Source: Margaritifera margaritifera (lineage: Eukaryota; Mollusca; Bivalvia; Unionida; Margaritiferidae). Taken from it: a stretch of 64,000 nucleotides of DNA. The position numbers and the translations under genes were made by a program. The stretch spans positions 5,360,501-5,424,500 of the forward strand of contig JAQPZY010001675.1 in the NCBI GenBank assembly GCA_029931535.1. Direction: 5' to 3'. The stretch's first letter is position 1. Each line of letters opens with the position of its first letter. Shown piece by piece: positions 13,067 through 24,105 of this stretch. The notes under the pieces were generated by a model. The model did not search any database, was not told the DNA's origin, and saw only the letters and a list, made by a program, of their open reading frames with translations.

Positions 13067-14060
13067 AACAAGAGTGCTGAGAGCAGCACATGATATACCC
13101 ATCTTGTGACCATTACAATACCAATGACCTTCACCTCCGAGTTAGGGACTTGACTATAGTAGCATAAAGTGTGGACTTGGGTAAAAGTTCAGCAAAATAT
13201 ATGTGTAGAGGTTAAAAAGTGACAGCATGGATAAGAAAACAGGACACTGACTTACATTATCCTTTGTTGTGACCTAGAAGCAGTGATTTATGACTGAATA
13301 TGCAATACACTGTGAAGTCAGGATATAGCAGGCTAAAGTTATATTAAAATATTTTCATTAGTTCAAATGTTATACCCATTCAAGAACAGAAGTCACTGAT
13401 TTATATTTTCCCTTGCCATGAACATGACCTTGAGGCAGTGGGGCATGACTATGGTATGCGACACATTGTCAAGTCATGACATACAAATGGTTAAAGTCTC
13501 ATTAAAACATTTTAACTGGTTCAAAAGTTATACTCCAGACAAGGATACAGGTCTGAGTTACATTTTCCCATGCTATGACCTCACCTTGAGGTAGGATGCT
13601 TGGCTATGCAATACAACATACTATAGAGACATGGCATATAATTGGCTCTAGTTTCATTAAAATATCTTCCATGGTTCAAAAGTTATATTTTGGACATAGA
13701 TACAAGTCAAAGAATGCTTTGTTTTAACCTTGACTTTAAGGCAGGGGATGTGGCTATGTTAAAGGCACACCATCTAGTCATGATATATACTTGGGCAAAG
13801 TTTTATTAAAGTATCTTCAGTGGTTCCAAAGTTATACTCCAGACAAGAATACAAGTCACAGAATTACAGTTTCCCTTGCAGTGACCATGACCTTGAGGCA
13901 GCAGGTGTGCCTATGGTACACAACACACCGTCTAATCACAATAGATACTTTGGCAGAGTTTTATTAAAATATCTTCAGTTGTTCAAAATATATACATGGG
14001 ACAAGACACATGTCACAGAATTACACTTTCCCTTGCCATAACTCTTTTCATGGATTGGAT
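13067..14060 (-). mobile_element. Tandem-repeat element, family B, with Helentron-like terminal hairpin
   Basis: About six units of roughly 150 bp each carry a CCATGACCTTGAGGCAG-like block, an ATTAAAATATCTTCAGTGGTT block and a GTTATACTCCAGACAAG block. The left edge reads AACAAGAG followed by the perfect hairpin GTGCTG-AGAG-CAGCAC (13074-13089). It has the same AACAAGAG-plus-hairpin layout as the end of family A elements, although the cores are unrelated. A clear opposite end was not found. Many units contain TGACCTTGA, the reverse complement of the TCAAGGTCA extended nuclear-receptor half-site. The right edge lies only about 140 bases beyond the DAD1 stop codon. Confidence 0.6.
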
Positions 14061-14200
14061 GGACTGATGGACAATGCCATAACATACCAGTTTTAAGGCA
14101 GTCATATAAAAAGAAGGTGGCAAAAAAATAGAAGTAACAAGCAAATTAAACTGACCTCAGGCTACTATATTTAATCCTTTCATTGACAAGAATTACCTTT

Positions 14201-14331
14201 TTATCCAATGAAATTCATTACCACCAGATGGAGAATGACGTGGGCAAATACAAAATCAGCGAAAGCTCTTTCTGGGCTAATTCCCAGGAAATCACTTTTG
14301 TTTTGAGGATTCACCTGTAGTCTAAGGCAAA
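14201..14331 (-). CDS. DAD1: DAD1 exon 2 (C-terminal part and stop codon)
   Basis: This exon encodes residues 71-113 of the oligosaccharyltransferase subunit DAD1, reading [20 protein letters not shown] and ending HLVVMNFIG before a TAA. That C-terminal block is among the most conserved parts of the family. The acceptor TTCTCTTGCAG lies immediately upstream (14332-14342) and the first two exon bases complete a valine codon begun by the final G of exon 1, so the splice is in phase. The open frame running upstream of the acceptor is intron read-through. A weak ATTAAA poly(A) variant lies about 26 bases past the stop (14170-14175), and the 3' side soon runs into the family B tandem repeats. Confidence 0.96.
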
Positions 14332-15243
14332 CTGCAAGAGAACAATCATAATTGTTAGTGTGAATTGTTGAAAAGTTATATACTACAACAGTTATAATTA
14401 TAATTAACAAAATTCTATCAGAAAAAATCTAGAATTTAGTGAGCAAGGGAGTTTTTCCTAACTCCTTTGGCTTCTAACCCAGCGTTAAAAAAATCCAGTC
14501 AAGCAGACAGAGCAAAATTTAAATTTTTCTTGGTAAATAACACTTTCTGTCACTTGTTGAGGATTTTATGTACTGTAGAATGAGGGGAAAACCCAGATTT
14601 GTCTGCAATTTCATGGTAATTTTTATTCTAGGCAAATGATTTTTAAAAATTGTCTAGCCCAGTAACACCAGCTACTTTGATGGATGTTTAACCACCAGTC
14701 TCCTTCTAGCATCTTGAAATCTCCTACTTCCAAAATTAATGAAACCCTCTAGTGAGGAAATGACTTCTGAAAATATTCAAAATCCTGTATTATACATGAT
14801 CTATAAATACAGGGTAACTTTCCCAAACCATATGCTGTTGGAACCAAATGTTTTGGACATTTTATCAGTGTTCCACCTTGTGATAAATTTCACTGTCCTA
14901 AAGGACCACCAGTTTTAAACAGTTCCTGGTCCTCCAGAATATTTACTTTTTCTCCAGACTTGCTTTTCATAAGCCTGTAACATTCTGAGCTGGCCACAAG
15001 AACCAACTACTTCAATTGTTTTATCAACCCAACCAGAAAATTAATCGTTTATGGACAGGCAGGCAGGTGGTAATTTGAATGCTGTGTTTTATGACGGTGG
15101 CCAGTATGTTTGCTTAGCATCAGCATGGTCTTTTTGGACCAAAATATATTGCAATTCTAGAGGTGACCAGATTACAGATGGTCCAGTCTAAGGATGTTTC
15201 ACAATATTGCCAAATACATGCTGAACTAACAAAAACCTTAATA

Positions 15244-16474
15244 CAGTGAAACCCCTCAAAACCGAAAACCCTTGGGACCCCCAGTTTTTCCCATTTTGAG
15301 AAGTTTTCAGTTTACTGAGGATTTTGCAGATGAGAGAGAGAGAGAGAGAGAATGTAATTTTGAGCATCAGTGTCTGTGTGTGTAATAGTGCACAAAATTA
15401 AGAAAGCTGTTTTTTGTTAAATACATGTACTTAATGAAGAATTAACTGAACAATTTTTGTTCCTTCCGAAAATCACATCCTGTTATATAAATAAATACAG
15501 TTGTTCGACATAGAAATACAGTCCTAGTCACAATGAACATCTGAGAAATGAGATACTTTTATAACTTTACTATAAGTCCATTTGAATTATGAATGATAAT
15601 CCACAAAGTTTAAATACTCTGTATAATTCATAATGTTGACAAGTCAAGAGACTGGCTTGAAGAAGGCATGGAGCATTGTCTGTTTTTTCTTACATTTTTC
15701 TTCAACTAATGTGACATGTTAATGACTCCATTTCTTGTACCATAGCCAAATAACACTCATCCTTAGCAATCGCGAAGTTTTTTAATCTCTAAATAAGATC
15801 AAAAACTTCAGGGTATGTCACTGAGTGAATCTGACTTTTAGAATACTGCTTTGTCGGTCTCCATCAGTAAAGCATCAAAAGCGAGGCAACATACTTGGTT
15901 AATAAAGCCCTGAAATTTAATTTTTTAAAAAACAAACAATGTTCCATTGATCATATATAGAAATGAATAGCATCAATTACAATTAGATAATAAGCATAGT
16001 CTTTCTTAAATGGCTTACCTACAAGCATTTAGTTATTAATAAGTCGCCTTAAAAGCTGGCTCTTTTGTTTGGTGCAAAGACTTCAGATTAGCCTACTGTC
16101 AGCCATAATCTGTGTCAGTGTGCATGTCAAGTATTGTTTTAACCTCGTGTACCCTTGGGACATTTTCCAGGTCTTTGTCTCACAGATCAACTCACTACAG
16201 TACTTGCTAACCGTAATTAATATGTTCCAGTGTGTGTCAGGAATTTTGCAGCTAAAATATATTTCCAAGTTTGAATTGAGTTTCGGTTTTATGGGGGTTT
16301 TCTAAGCATAAAATTGAAATTTGGGATTGAAATTTGTTTTGGTATTCAGAGTTGAAGGATTTCGGTTTACTGGGATAAAAATGATGATATTTTAAAGAAG
16401 GAAAAATTCTGGACTAAAAAACAAATTTTGGTATTGAGGGGATTCTGAGGTTTCAGTTTTGAAGAGTTTCGCTG
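15244..16474. mobile_element. TA-flanked inverted-repeat DNA transposon, non-autonomous (pogo/Tc1-mariner-like), 1231 bp
   Basis: The left end CAGTGAAACCCCTCAAAACC matches the inverted right end CAGCGAAACTCTTCAAAACT, with further weaker pairing inward. The element is flanked on both sides by TA (15242-15243 and 16475-16476), as expected for the Tc1/mariner/pogo group. The interior includes a (GA)n run at 15331-15351 and no transposase-like frame, so it is either a deletion derivative or a MITE. The assignment to pogo rests on the CAGTGAA-type ends only. Confidence 0.8.
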
Positions 16475-16495
16475 TACTACTAACAAGAAAATATA

Positions 16496-16690
16496 CAGTC
16501 AATCCTTGTTATAATGCTGTCTATTGGAGCCATAGAGAATACTGCATTATAGTGAGAAGACTTTATAATTAAGTACATTATACATATGTAATTTTACTAC
16601 CATGATGATACCTGCCTTATAACAGGAACCATGTTATAATGAAGTGTCTTATGGTGAGGGAGTGCTGCATAATGATTTAAAAATGGAGAA
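16496..16690 (+). repeat. Possible left end of another TA/CAGT-type transposon
   Basis: TA followed by CAGTCAATCCTTGTTATAAT, with later ATAATG-rich segments in both orientations, resembles the end of a pogo/Tigger-like element. It starts only 20 bases after the previous element ends. No matching right end was found. Confidence 0.3.
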
Positions 16691-16940
16691 AAGTAACTTG
16701 CATATAGCAAGAAAGAACAAAAAAAGACCATTATAATTTACATTTGAATCACCCGATTAAAAGAATATACCAGATAATTATTTTTTTAAGAAAAACATTA
16801 AAATATGAGCTGACAATAAGATAAATGCCAGTGATCTCTAAACAAATGACATCAGTTTTTCTCAAGGTACTCTTGAGGTAGTCAGAACGATTACTGTTGG
16901 CTGGTAACTGAGGGTAGAGGTTGCGTTCAGTCTATGCACA

Positions 16941-17283
16941 AACAAGAGTCCATCGAAGGGACAGATGCTCTATAGTCTGACAAAAATTTCAAGGCATTCA
17001 AGATAAGACCATTTCTTATTTTTAACTACTGAGTGTTCAAACCATATCTGATATTCTCAAGCAATAAAATTTTCAAATTAGTCACTGTCGCAGCCGTATT
17101 GAATGCAAGATCGATGCCATTTTCATTTAAAAACAAACAAGACACTATTAGAGGATGTTTGGTGAAAACCCCATGTTGGTATGACCATCCATTCTGGAGA
17201 ATTAGTGATAAGATTTTCATTATGTTCATTGTGGCAGCTATGTTTGAGGTCGGATCAGTACCATTTCATTCAGGACCAACTAG
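16941..17283 (-). mobile_element. Family A Helentron-like fragment (copy 3), hairpin end plus about two units
   Basis: AACAAGAGTCCATCGAAGGGAC at the left edge is the terminal hairpin module. It is followed by CTCTATAGTC and AAGATAAGACCATTTCTTAT as in copies 1 and 2. About two core units follow, ending abruptly inside CCAACTAGA. There TA plus CAGTGAAACCCTGATATAGC begins, which looks like a CAGTGAA-type transposon end inserted into the repeat. Confidence 0.65.
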
Positions 17284-17423
17284 ATACAGTGAAACCCTGA
17301 TATAGCACGATGATCATCGTCCACAGAATGCCACTGTGCTATTTACTGTGTCATGTTATAGGCAAACAAATCAAATAATGGAAGAAAATACTGCATGTGT
17401 ATCCTCTTAACTATACACAAAGG

Positions 17424-17446
17424 CGGGGGGTGGGGGTGGGGGGCTG
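17424..17446 (+). repeat. G-rich tract with G-quadruplex potential
   Basis: Three G runs of 5-6 separated by single T's (GGGGGGTGGGGGTGGGGGG) can supply four G-triads. It lies in the DAD1 intron, on the strand opposite to the transcript. Confidence 0.6.
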
Positions 17447-18492
17447 CAAAACCATGAACTTTACTGGTATTCATTATTTTTGGGGGAGAGAAACTATTCA
17501 TTGGTACATATAAATGTATACGAAAATCAGCAACTTAAGCATAAATAGTTGGAGTACATGTACTCATAGTCACCAGCCAATCTGGTTGTATCCATACCAT
17601 AATAGTAATTCCATACCATACTCCTACAGTTTCAAATATATAAAATTTATATTTAAATATTCACAATAATTATATCCATATAAACTCCAGTGAGTTTAAA
17701 TCCCAAGAATGATCATTTAGAATGCTGTGTTGTTTTCTCTACAAGTTGTCTCCATTCCAATCAAAGAAGATTACCCTTGGTCAATAAGTGCATGTACATG
17801 TCCTGTAGTTTGGCGGCATTTGCTCTGATCTTTGCAATTGCTAAACATAGTTGTTACTTTAAATTCAAAGCTCTGACACTTATGTCGGTGAGTACAAAAA
17901 GCATCACTGGTTAATAAACTTACATGAGTAAACATCTGGCATTACTCTGTACCATATATATTAATGTAAATTAACATTGTTAAATGAAAAAAAAAAGAAA
18001 AAAAAGACTGAAAATATATAGCAAGCAGCACATGTAAAATAAAAATAAAAACAATTCAAAATAAATACATTAATTGGTAAACAGCATTAATTGCTTAAGA
18101 GTTGGGACTAAGGAATAAAGGTGGGATATAATGTGGACTCTAATGAGAAGATGAATTAATCTTGGTTCATATACAATAGTTAAAGATCTTAAGACATCTG
18201 TTGGTTATTGTTTACTCTGCATTAAGCTATGCATGTATACAAGATGCATTTGAAAACAAACACAAAGAAGACTAAATGACTTTCTTGTTTATGGTTCAGT
18301 AATAATTATATTAATAATTATCAGTTTTAAAAGAAGCTAACATCTTTCAAAAATAAGCAACAAGGAATAATTTATTTTTCTTGAAGAATACAGCATATCT
18401 TTCTAAATTATTAAATTAAGCTTTTGTTTATTTTAACACTAAAGAAAGCTCTGTAGTGCTTCAAGCAATTGGTGAAATTATTGTACAATTTC

Positions 18493-19600
18493 AGGAGCCA
18501 TGATATGACTTTCGGTTCATCAGGAGTACCAATAACAAGACTGTCATGATGGCTGCTGTGGTGGTCATTTTCTGATGTCCGATTAGCATCATTTTCATTA
18601 GGACCAACTAGACATCATAAGAAGTCTTTCAGAGAAAACCCCATGTTGATACGACCATCCATTAAAGTTGAGTAGCTATAGCAAGATTTTAAAAATGGCC
18701 ACTGTGGTAGACATTTTGGATGTTTGTGCAGCACCATCTTCATTTATACAACCAGACATTATTAAAAGTCTTCCTGTGAAAACCCCATGCCAATATGACT
18801 TTCCATCCAGGAGAAGTAGCTATAACAAGATTTTCATGATGGTTGCCGTGACGACCATATTGGATGTCAGATCAGCACCATTTTCATTAGGCCAACCAGG
18901 GCCGTCGTATAGGGCAGGTGTTATGGGTGACTGCCCAGGGCACCATTTCATGAAGTTTGTGGTATTTTTTCTGAGCAGGGATGCCTAAGGCGATGCTTGC
19001 CTGGGGCACCGTTTTTTCCAGCGCAAACTTGCGATGGCCATGAGGCCAACTAGACATCGTAAAAAGTCTTTTAGTGTAAGCCCCATGTTGATATGAACAT
19101 CCATTCTGGAGAATTAGCAATAACAATGTTTTCAAGCTGACTGCCATGCTGGCTATTTTGGATGTTAGATCGGCACCATTTTCATCTAGGAACAACAAGA
19201 CATCACAAGAAGTCTTTCAGTGAAAAATCCATGTTGATATGACCATCCATACAGGAGTAGGAATAACAAGATATTTAAAATGGCTGGTTGCCATGATGAC
19301 CATATTGGATGTCAGATCAGCACCATTTTCATTTAGGCCAACTAGACATCATAAAAAGTCTTTTAGTGAAAGCTCCATGATGATATGAACTTGCATTCTG
19401 GAGCATTAGCAATAACAATATTCTCAAGCTGACTGCCATAGTGGCCATAAGATCAGCACCATCTTCATTTAGGACCAACTAGACATGATAAGAAGTCTTT
19501 TCTTGAAAACCCCATGTTGATATTACCATCCATTCATCAGAAGTAGCAATAACAAGATTTTCAAGATGGCTACTGTGACAGCCATTTCAGGTCCTATCTG
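18493..19600 (-). mobile_element. Family A Helentron-like fragment (copy 4), core units only
   Basis: Seven or so units of about 145 bp match the 4213-6321 core, for example CATGTTGATATGACCATCC and TTCATTTAGGACCAACTAGA. Neither terminal module is present here. It could be the other part of the fragment at 16941-17283, separated by later insertions. A 146-bp element is nested in it. Confidence 0.7.
18897..19042. mobile_element. hAT-type MITE nested in family A repeat, 146 bp
   Basis: The insertion starts CAGGGCCGTCG and ends with the inverse of CATGGCCATCG, so the two ends pair at 9 of 11 positions. It is bracketed by AGGCCAAC at 18889-18896 and 19043-19050, a perfect 8-bp target duplication. 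Removing one duplicate restores the normal family A text (CATTAGGCCAACTAGACATC). There is no coding capacity. Confidence 0.87.
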
Positions 19601-20175
19601 ACTACCGTGTGCTATGTTTATTATTATATACAAGATGCAGTTGTAATCAATCATTGCCATGTGCAATTGACGATGTGTATGCTGACAATTAAAGCCATTC
19701 TTAAGAGGAATTAACCAGTGCAAACATTCATGGATTAAGTTCTAGTGGTTTATGAGTGTAATTTCAGCCATGTGTTTGCCTATGATGGGTTCTCAACTTA
19801 AAACGGAAGCAATTTTAACTTGACTAATACACAAATTTGTCAGTACAGCTTGTCAACTTGATATCTATGAATAGTCTCTCATCAATTTATAGATTTTAAT
19901 TGACTTTTTCGGATCTAATATCCATAAATATTAAGATCCATTATATAAATATTTATGTTGGACAGTGGAAATTATAATTTTCATGTATCAATGAAAGCTT
20001 GTAGCACTTTGAGTTTCCTCGCAATCTCAAGCCCCCTCACCTATTTTGTAGTTGATGTTTATGGACTCCATTGCTCGCAGATATTCGAGGAAGTAGTGTA
20101 ACAGGAAGGTCATAAAATGATCTCAATAATTCACTTGGCCAATAACATCATATATTAAGTTCCTGCTCAATAAAA

Positions 20176-20360
20176 GCAGCCCCTGTGGCTCAGTAGTTAG
20201 CGTGCAAGACTGTGCAGGCTCGAGTCCTACCACTGGATCAGCTCACGTCGGCTACCACGGTGCATACTTGGTTAAGGCACTTTACTCAACCTGCCTCTGC
20301 ACTAAATAACCTTCTTGTGTTGTTGTGACATAAAATACAAAACCAAACCAAACCAAATAA
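20176..20360 (+). mobile_element. tRNA-derived SINE
   Basis: An RNA polymerase III A-box-like TGGCTCAGTAGTTAG (20186-20200) and a B-box GGCTCGAGTCC (20217-20227) are correctly spaced. They are followed by a body containing CTTGGTTAAGGCACTTTACT and an A-rich AAACCAAACC tail. The tRNA-like head has no matching 3' acceptor strand, so it is not a functional tRNA gene. Confidence 0.7.
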
Positions 20361-23018
20361 GTACATACAAAGTATGCTGGTCTTTCATTCTTAACACTTT
20401 AAGTTTTATTATCACTTCTCTTCACTGCCAATACATTTTTGGGCTTTCTAATAATGTAGCAGCAGTTTCATCATCCATTTCAAACAAAGCAGGCTTATTT
20501 GGGATTTAAAACTTGTAAAGTTAGCTATGGTGTGTGTGCGCAGTACCATTATGGTTGCAATGTTTACATGTGTAAATGGCTAAGTTTTGTTTACCACCTG
20601 TAAACATTCACAAAATAGGCAACAGTGTAGGAATGTGCACATGGCTATCAGTGATGCAGGATATACATGCTGCAATTAAATATACTTTCACTTTTCTGCT
20701 TAAGTGGACTATTTAGAAGGATTTTCTGATCATTCTTTTCTTAAACTATGCATGATTTTCACCTCAAATGTGGCGCAGCCAAGAAAAAGCTGAAGCTGAG
20801 CAGAATGGGTTGCACCACACATTACACAATCATGGATTTACTGATTATGCTGTCAACAGTTTCTTTAAACTCAGGATTCTCAATAGACACGTACCCACAG
20901 GTTTTGACGCGTGGAATTTAAATTTGACCTCAACCTGTGCATTTTTGTGAGCCATGTTGATTTGGGCTTGAGCATCAGTTTTAATTACCCTTGATTTGCC
21001 TCTGGCATCATTTCCTACTGAGTGTACACTGTCCATAACAAATTGACTATATGCTCCAGTGATCGACATTTGCTAGACTACTGTTTACACCTTATCGGCT
21101 TCTATGCAAAATCAATATGAACTGGGCAGAGCTAACAGGTCACTGATGTCATGCGTAGGTGGGCATAACTGAATCAAGGTTAGATTGTTCTAAGATTATC
21201 TCTGATGTTTATGATAGAGGAAGAGGGAATCAATTACGACTTGATTGGATTAACTTTTGAATCAAACACCGATGTTTGTTTGATTGCCCATCATGGGATT
21301 CTAGCGGCAATAGGAAACAAAATACCGTTTTAAAGGTCATCTGCAGCACATACTGTTTTACAGTTTAAATCTATCGCTTTTGAAAAACAGGGGTCACGCT
21401 ACCAAGTGAAGTGGGCGACTATGTAGAAGAAGGAAAATGTAAACTTTGCCTTCTTCTATTAGGAAAGCGAAAACGATTTTGCCCTGTTATTTTTTTTTTT
21501 TAGATCTACACCAAATGACACAAGTACTTTTACTCAAGAAATTCAAATACACACATATCATTATCAGAATCCTGTATCACTATCATAACAGTTAACAAGG
21601 GGTCTTGTGTCAAATGTATCAAACAAAATGTGACATTTTCATGGTTGATTGATCTGTTTATTGTGTTAATTGAATACCTGCCAACATCCTGCACATGATA
21701 AGGTACAACAAAAGCCTTCAGTGGAAATGGACAGGAGTTTTTCCAGGCATCAAGTAAATTATGGTGATTATTGTTAAAACAGTCTTCACGCAAGTGGAAT
21801 GAGCCTGGTGTACTGGCCCCAAACACTGATTTTTGTAAGGATGACAACAAATGATTCAGGGTATCAGGCTAGTATTGGCCAATCGGAAAAAGTAACGTTG
21901 GCAGACACAGCGAATAATCAGGATTATACAGAATAACTTGTTTTTAATAGTTATATCATTGTTGACAAACATTCAATGCATTGTTTGGTGACAATAGGAA
22001 AGATGTGGCATGTTGTGCAGGGTGTGCAGCCACACCACTGAAGTTCAGAAATTAGATGATGACGTGAAAAAGTGTGGTTGTAAATATTATCAGGAGAAAG
22101 TATATAATTGCTGGGAAAATGCATATCAATAGCTGAAGTATGACCAAGGAAAGGCTGTGATGCTGTGCACTTTCTGCACTGAGTATTCTGAAAAATATGA
22201 AAGCGTGTGGGATACTTCATTTGTTGATGGTTGTAAAACTTCTATAAATCATCCCTGGAATCACCCTAACGATGGTGCTCCTTAAATCACCAGACATCAA
22301 TGATTATAACCCAAGAGTTGCAATCTAGTTGTGGCATGCTCCTGAACCAATATACAAAAGGCCCAAGACTAGACCTTATGGATCTCAATCTGACGATATA
22401 TCAGATACAGAAAATGAACTTTCAACTTTGGTGTGTTGTTCGTGAAATACTATTGTTATTGTTTAGAGTTGATTTTATGAATAACAAATGTTGAATTAGA
22501 AACTGAACTGGCCTGTTTGATTTTGCAGGATCAGTGAAATTTAGACAGTAAAAATTGTATTATGGTGATCTAGTAGTCTCTGAAAATTAATCCTAATTTC
22601 AACCCCTGTGCTTGCAGAGAGATCCCAAGGTTGGTTTGGACATTCAAAATACTTTAAAGAACTTAATCATTTTCCTGCAAGTTTCAGTAATATTGTGTTT
22701 TTATTTTGTCAGAGGTAGATCGGGGTACAAGCCGCACATGGAGAACACTATAATATCCTCGAACATAGTGAATATACATTTCCAGTGTACATTTTTCTTA
22801 CGTTGTATAAGAACCCCACATGATTGAAACCAAATATTTACATTGGCTATCAAGTTGTATTAATTCCCAAAGTTGGTTTTCCTGTTCAAAATATGTAAAC
22901 AAAGTCATCATGTGATCTGCGGCACACTCTTTAGCATATAATAGAAAATTCAAGGCCAAAATGTCTGACACAAAAAAGGCATTAGTGGAAACATAGATTT
23001 TCATTATTTTTTAAAAAA
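20361..23018. other. Intronic sequence with two unassigned minus-strand open frames
   Basis: A 74-residue ATG-initiated frame runs 21069 to 20845 on the minus strand (starting MSITGAYSQFVMDSVHSVGN), and an open stretch runs about 21870 to 21530 (containing LDAWKNSCPFPLKAFVVPYH). Both have varied, protein-like composition but resemble no family I know, and no splice sites link them. They could be remnants of a transposon or processed gene inside the DAD1 intron. The remainder shows nothing. Confidence 0.3.
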
Positions 23019-23348
23019 ATTACATGAAATTACCTTTTTGAATCTCATATTGTTTGATTTTACTATATAATTAAATTCTGTCGCTCTTAAAAAGCTGGTG
23101 ACACAGATGATGACGTCATTATCTCGCAACAAGCGCGTTTGATCGCGAGAAACATGGCGCACGATTGAAGGAGTTCAACGACAACTGGCCGCTGGACGAT
23201 ACATGAAATTACGTTTAAAGTTCATTTTGTCTGATTTTACTTATTAAATACTTGCTGTCACTCTTGAAGAACACTGCAAACACAGTTGATGACGTCATTA
23301 TCTCAAAACAAGCGCGTTAGGTCGCGAGAAACATGACGCACAAATGAA
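23019..23348. repeat. 179-bp direct duplication carrying CRE (TGACGTCA) sites
   Basis: Two diverged copies with 179-bp spacing share TACATGAAATTAC, TGATTTTACT, ATGACGTCATTATCTC, ACAAGCGCGTT and TCGCGAGAAACATG blocks. Each has the palindrome TGACGTCA (23111-23118 and 23290-23297) and CpG-rich GCGCG/TCGCGA motifs. It sits about 210 bases inside the intron next to DAD1 exon 1, so it could be an intronic regulatory duplication or a repeat. Confidence 0.75.
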
Positions 23349-23557
23349 GGACTATCATGAATTCAGGCTATTCAACGATATTAAAATTCAATAAAATTCG
23401 ACCATCATTATTATTTTCAATCAACAGAAAAATCTCAGTTGTAAATTCAACTTGTAATCCAATATGACCCCGATGACCTAATTCTGAAATAAATCTATAT
23501 GCTTGCCCAGATTTCCCCATGATTTTCTGAATATACGGCCTAACAGGGAGCTCTTAC

Positions 23558-23768
23558 CAGTTATAATAAAAGAGCCAACACATGATGTAAAGCCGGAGAG
23601 GAAGGAGTTGAATGGAAACGTTCCCACCAGTGCACAATACACAAACTGAATTACACCTGTCAGCAAAATATATAGTAAATACGCGTCTATTATCTTCAGC
23701 TTTTTTGGTGTGTTATCCACGTATTCATTGCAAAATTTGGTTAAAACGGAGGTCAACTTCTCTGGCAT
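23558..23768 (-). CDS. DAD1: DAD1 exon 1: oligosaccharyltransferase subunit DAD1
   Basis: DAD1 is a small ER-membrane subunit of the oligosaccharyltransferase complex, which transfers the preassembled glycan from dolichol to asparagines of nascent proteins; its loss triggers apoptosis in animal cells. This exon gives residues 1-70, starting [20 protein letters not shown], with the family-defining run [20 protein letters not shown] and [13 protein letters not shown] at about 28-60. These are the first two hydrophobic helices; the third lies in exon 2. The chosen ATG (23766-23768, context AAAATGCC) gives 113 residues in all, the usual length for the animal protein. The frame stays open upstream but without an ATG. 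Exon end G|GTAAGAGC matches the donor consensus. Only one intron was found within the coding sequence. Confidence 0.97.
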
Positions 23769-24054
23769 TTTGGGTCGTTTACTACAGGTACCGGCACCTT
23801 TCGGAAACAGACGTGGCAAACAGACTCAGAATGGTTCTACAACTTTATCTAAAAAAAGACATTGTAATGAATCTGAATATGTTCAAAATCAGTCTACAAG
23901 ATGGATACACATAAATAAAATAAGTGAAATAAAAACCTATTATTATTAGTTTTTGAAAGATGAGAGAAATTACGGTTTCGTTTATTTTCTCTCAAAAACT
24001 CCATGATCTCGTGAACTATCGTAAATGTCAGTCAATTGACCATGTGACTTTCTC

Positions 24055-24105
24055 TGGTGTACTAGTTGATCACGTGACCAAAGAAATCGCCATCTTGTAC
24101 CTAAT
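24055..24105 (-). promoter_or_regulatory. Candidate DAD1 promoter elements: E-box and YY1-like site
   Basis: About 300-330 bases upstream of the DAD1 ATG lie CACGTG within TGATCACGTGACC (24071-24076) and CGCCATCTTG (24088-24097). The latter reads CAAGATGGCG on the minus strand, the YY1 core often found at start sites of housekeeping genes. TATA-less housekeeping promoters often have this pairing. The transcription start itself cannot be read from the sequence. Confidence 0.4.

Larger units (their letters stand above)
14332..23557 (-). other. DAD1: DAD1 intron, 9226 bp, packed with mobile elements
   Basis: The donor is G|GTAAGAGC (minus strand at 23557) and the acceptor TTCTCTTGCAG. The joined phase gives uninterrupted DAD1. 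The intron holds, from right to left on the map, a CRE-bearing duplication, a SINE, family A pieces, nested hAT and TA-type elements and several simple repeats. 14400-15240, 16480-16940, 17290-18490 and 19600-20170 show nothing else I can name. Confidence 0.93.

Noticed and set aside
16069..16305. 78-residue frame inside the TA-flanked element as a transposase fragment
   Set aside because: No DDE/DDD or helix-turn-helix features; overlapping frames of similar length on the other strand suggest chance.
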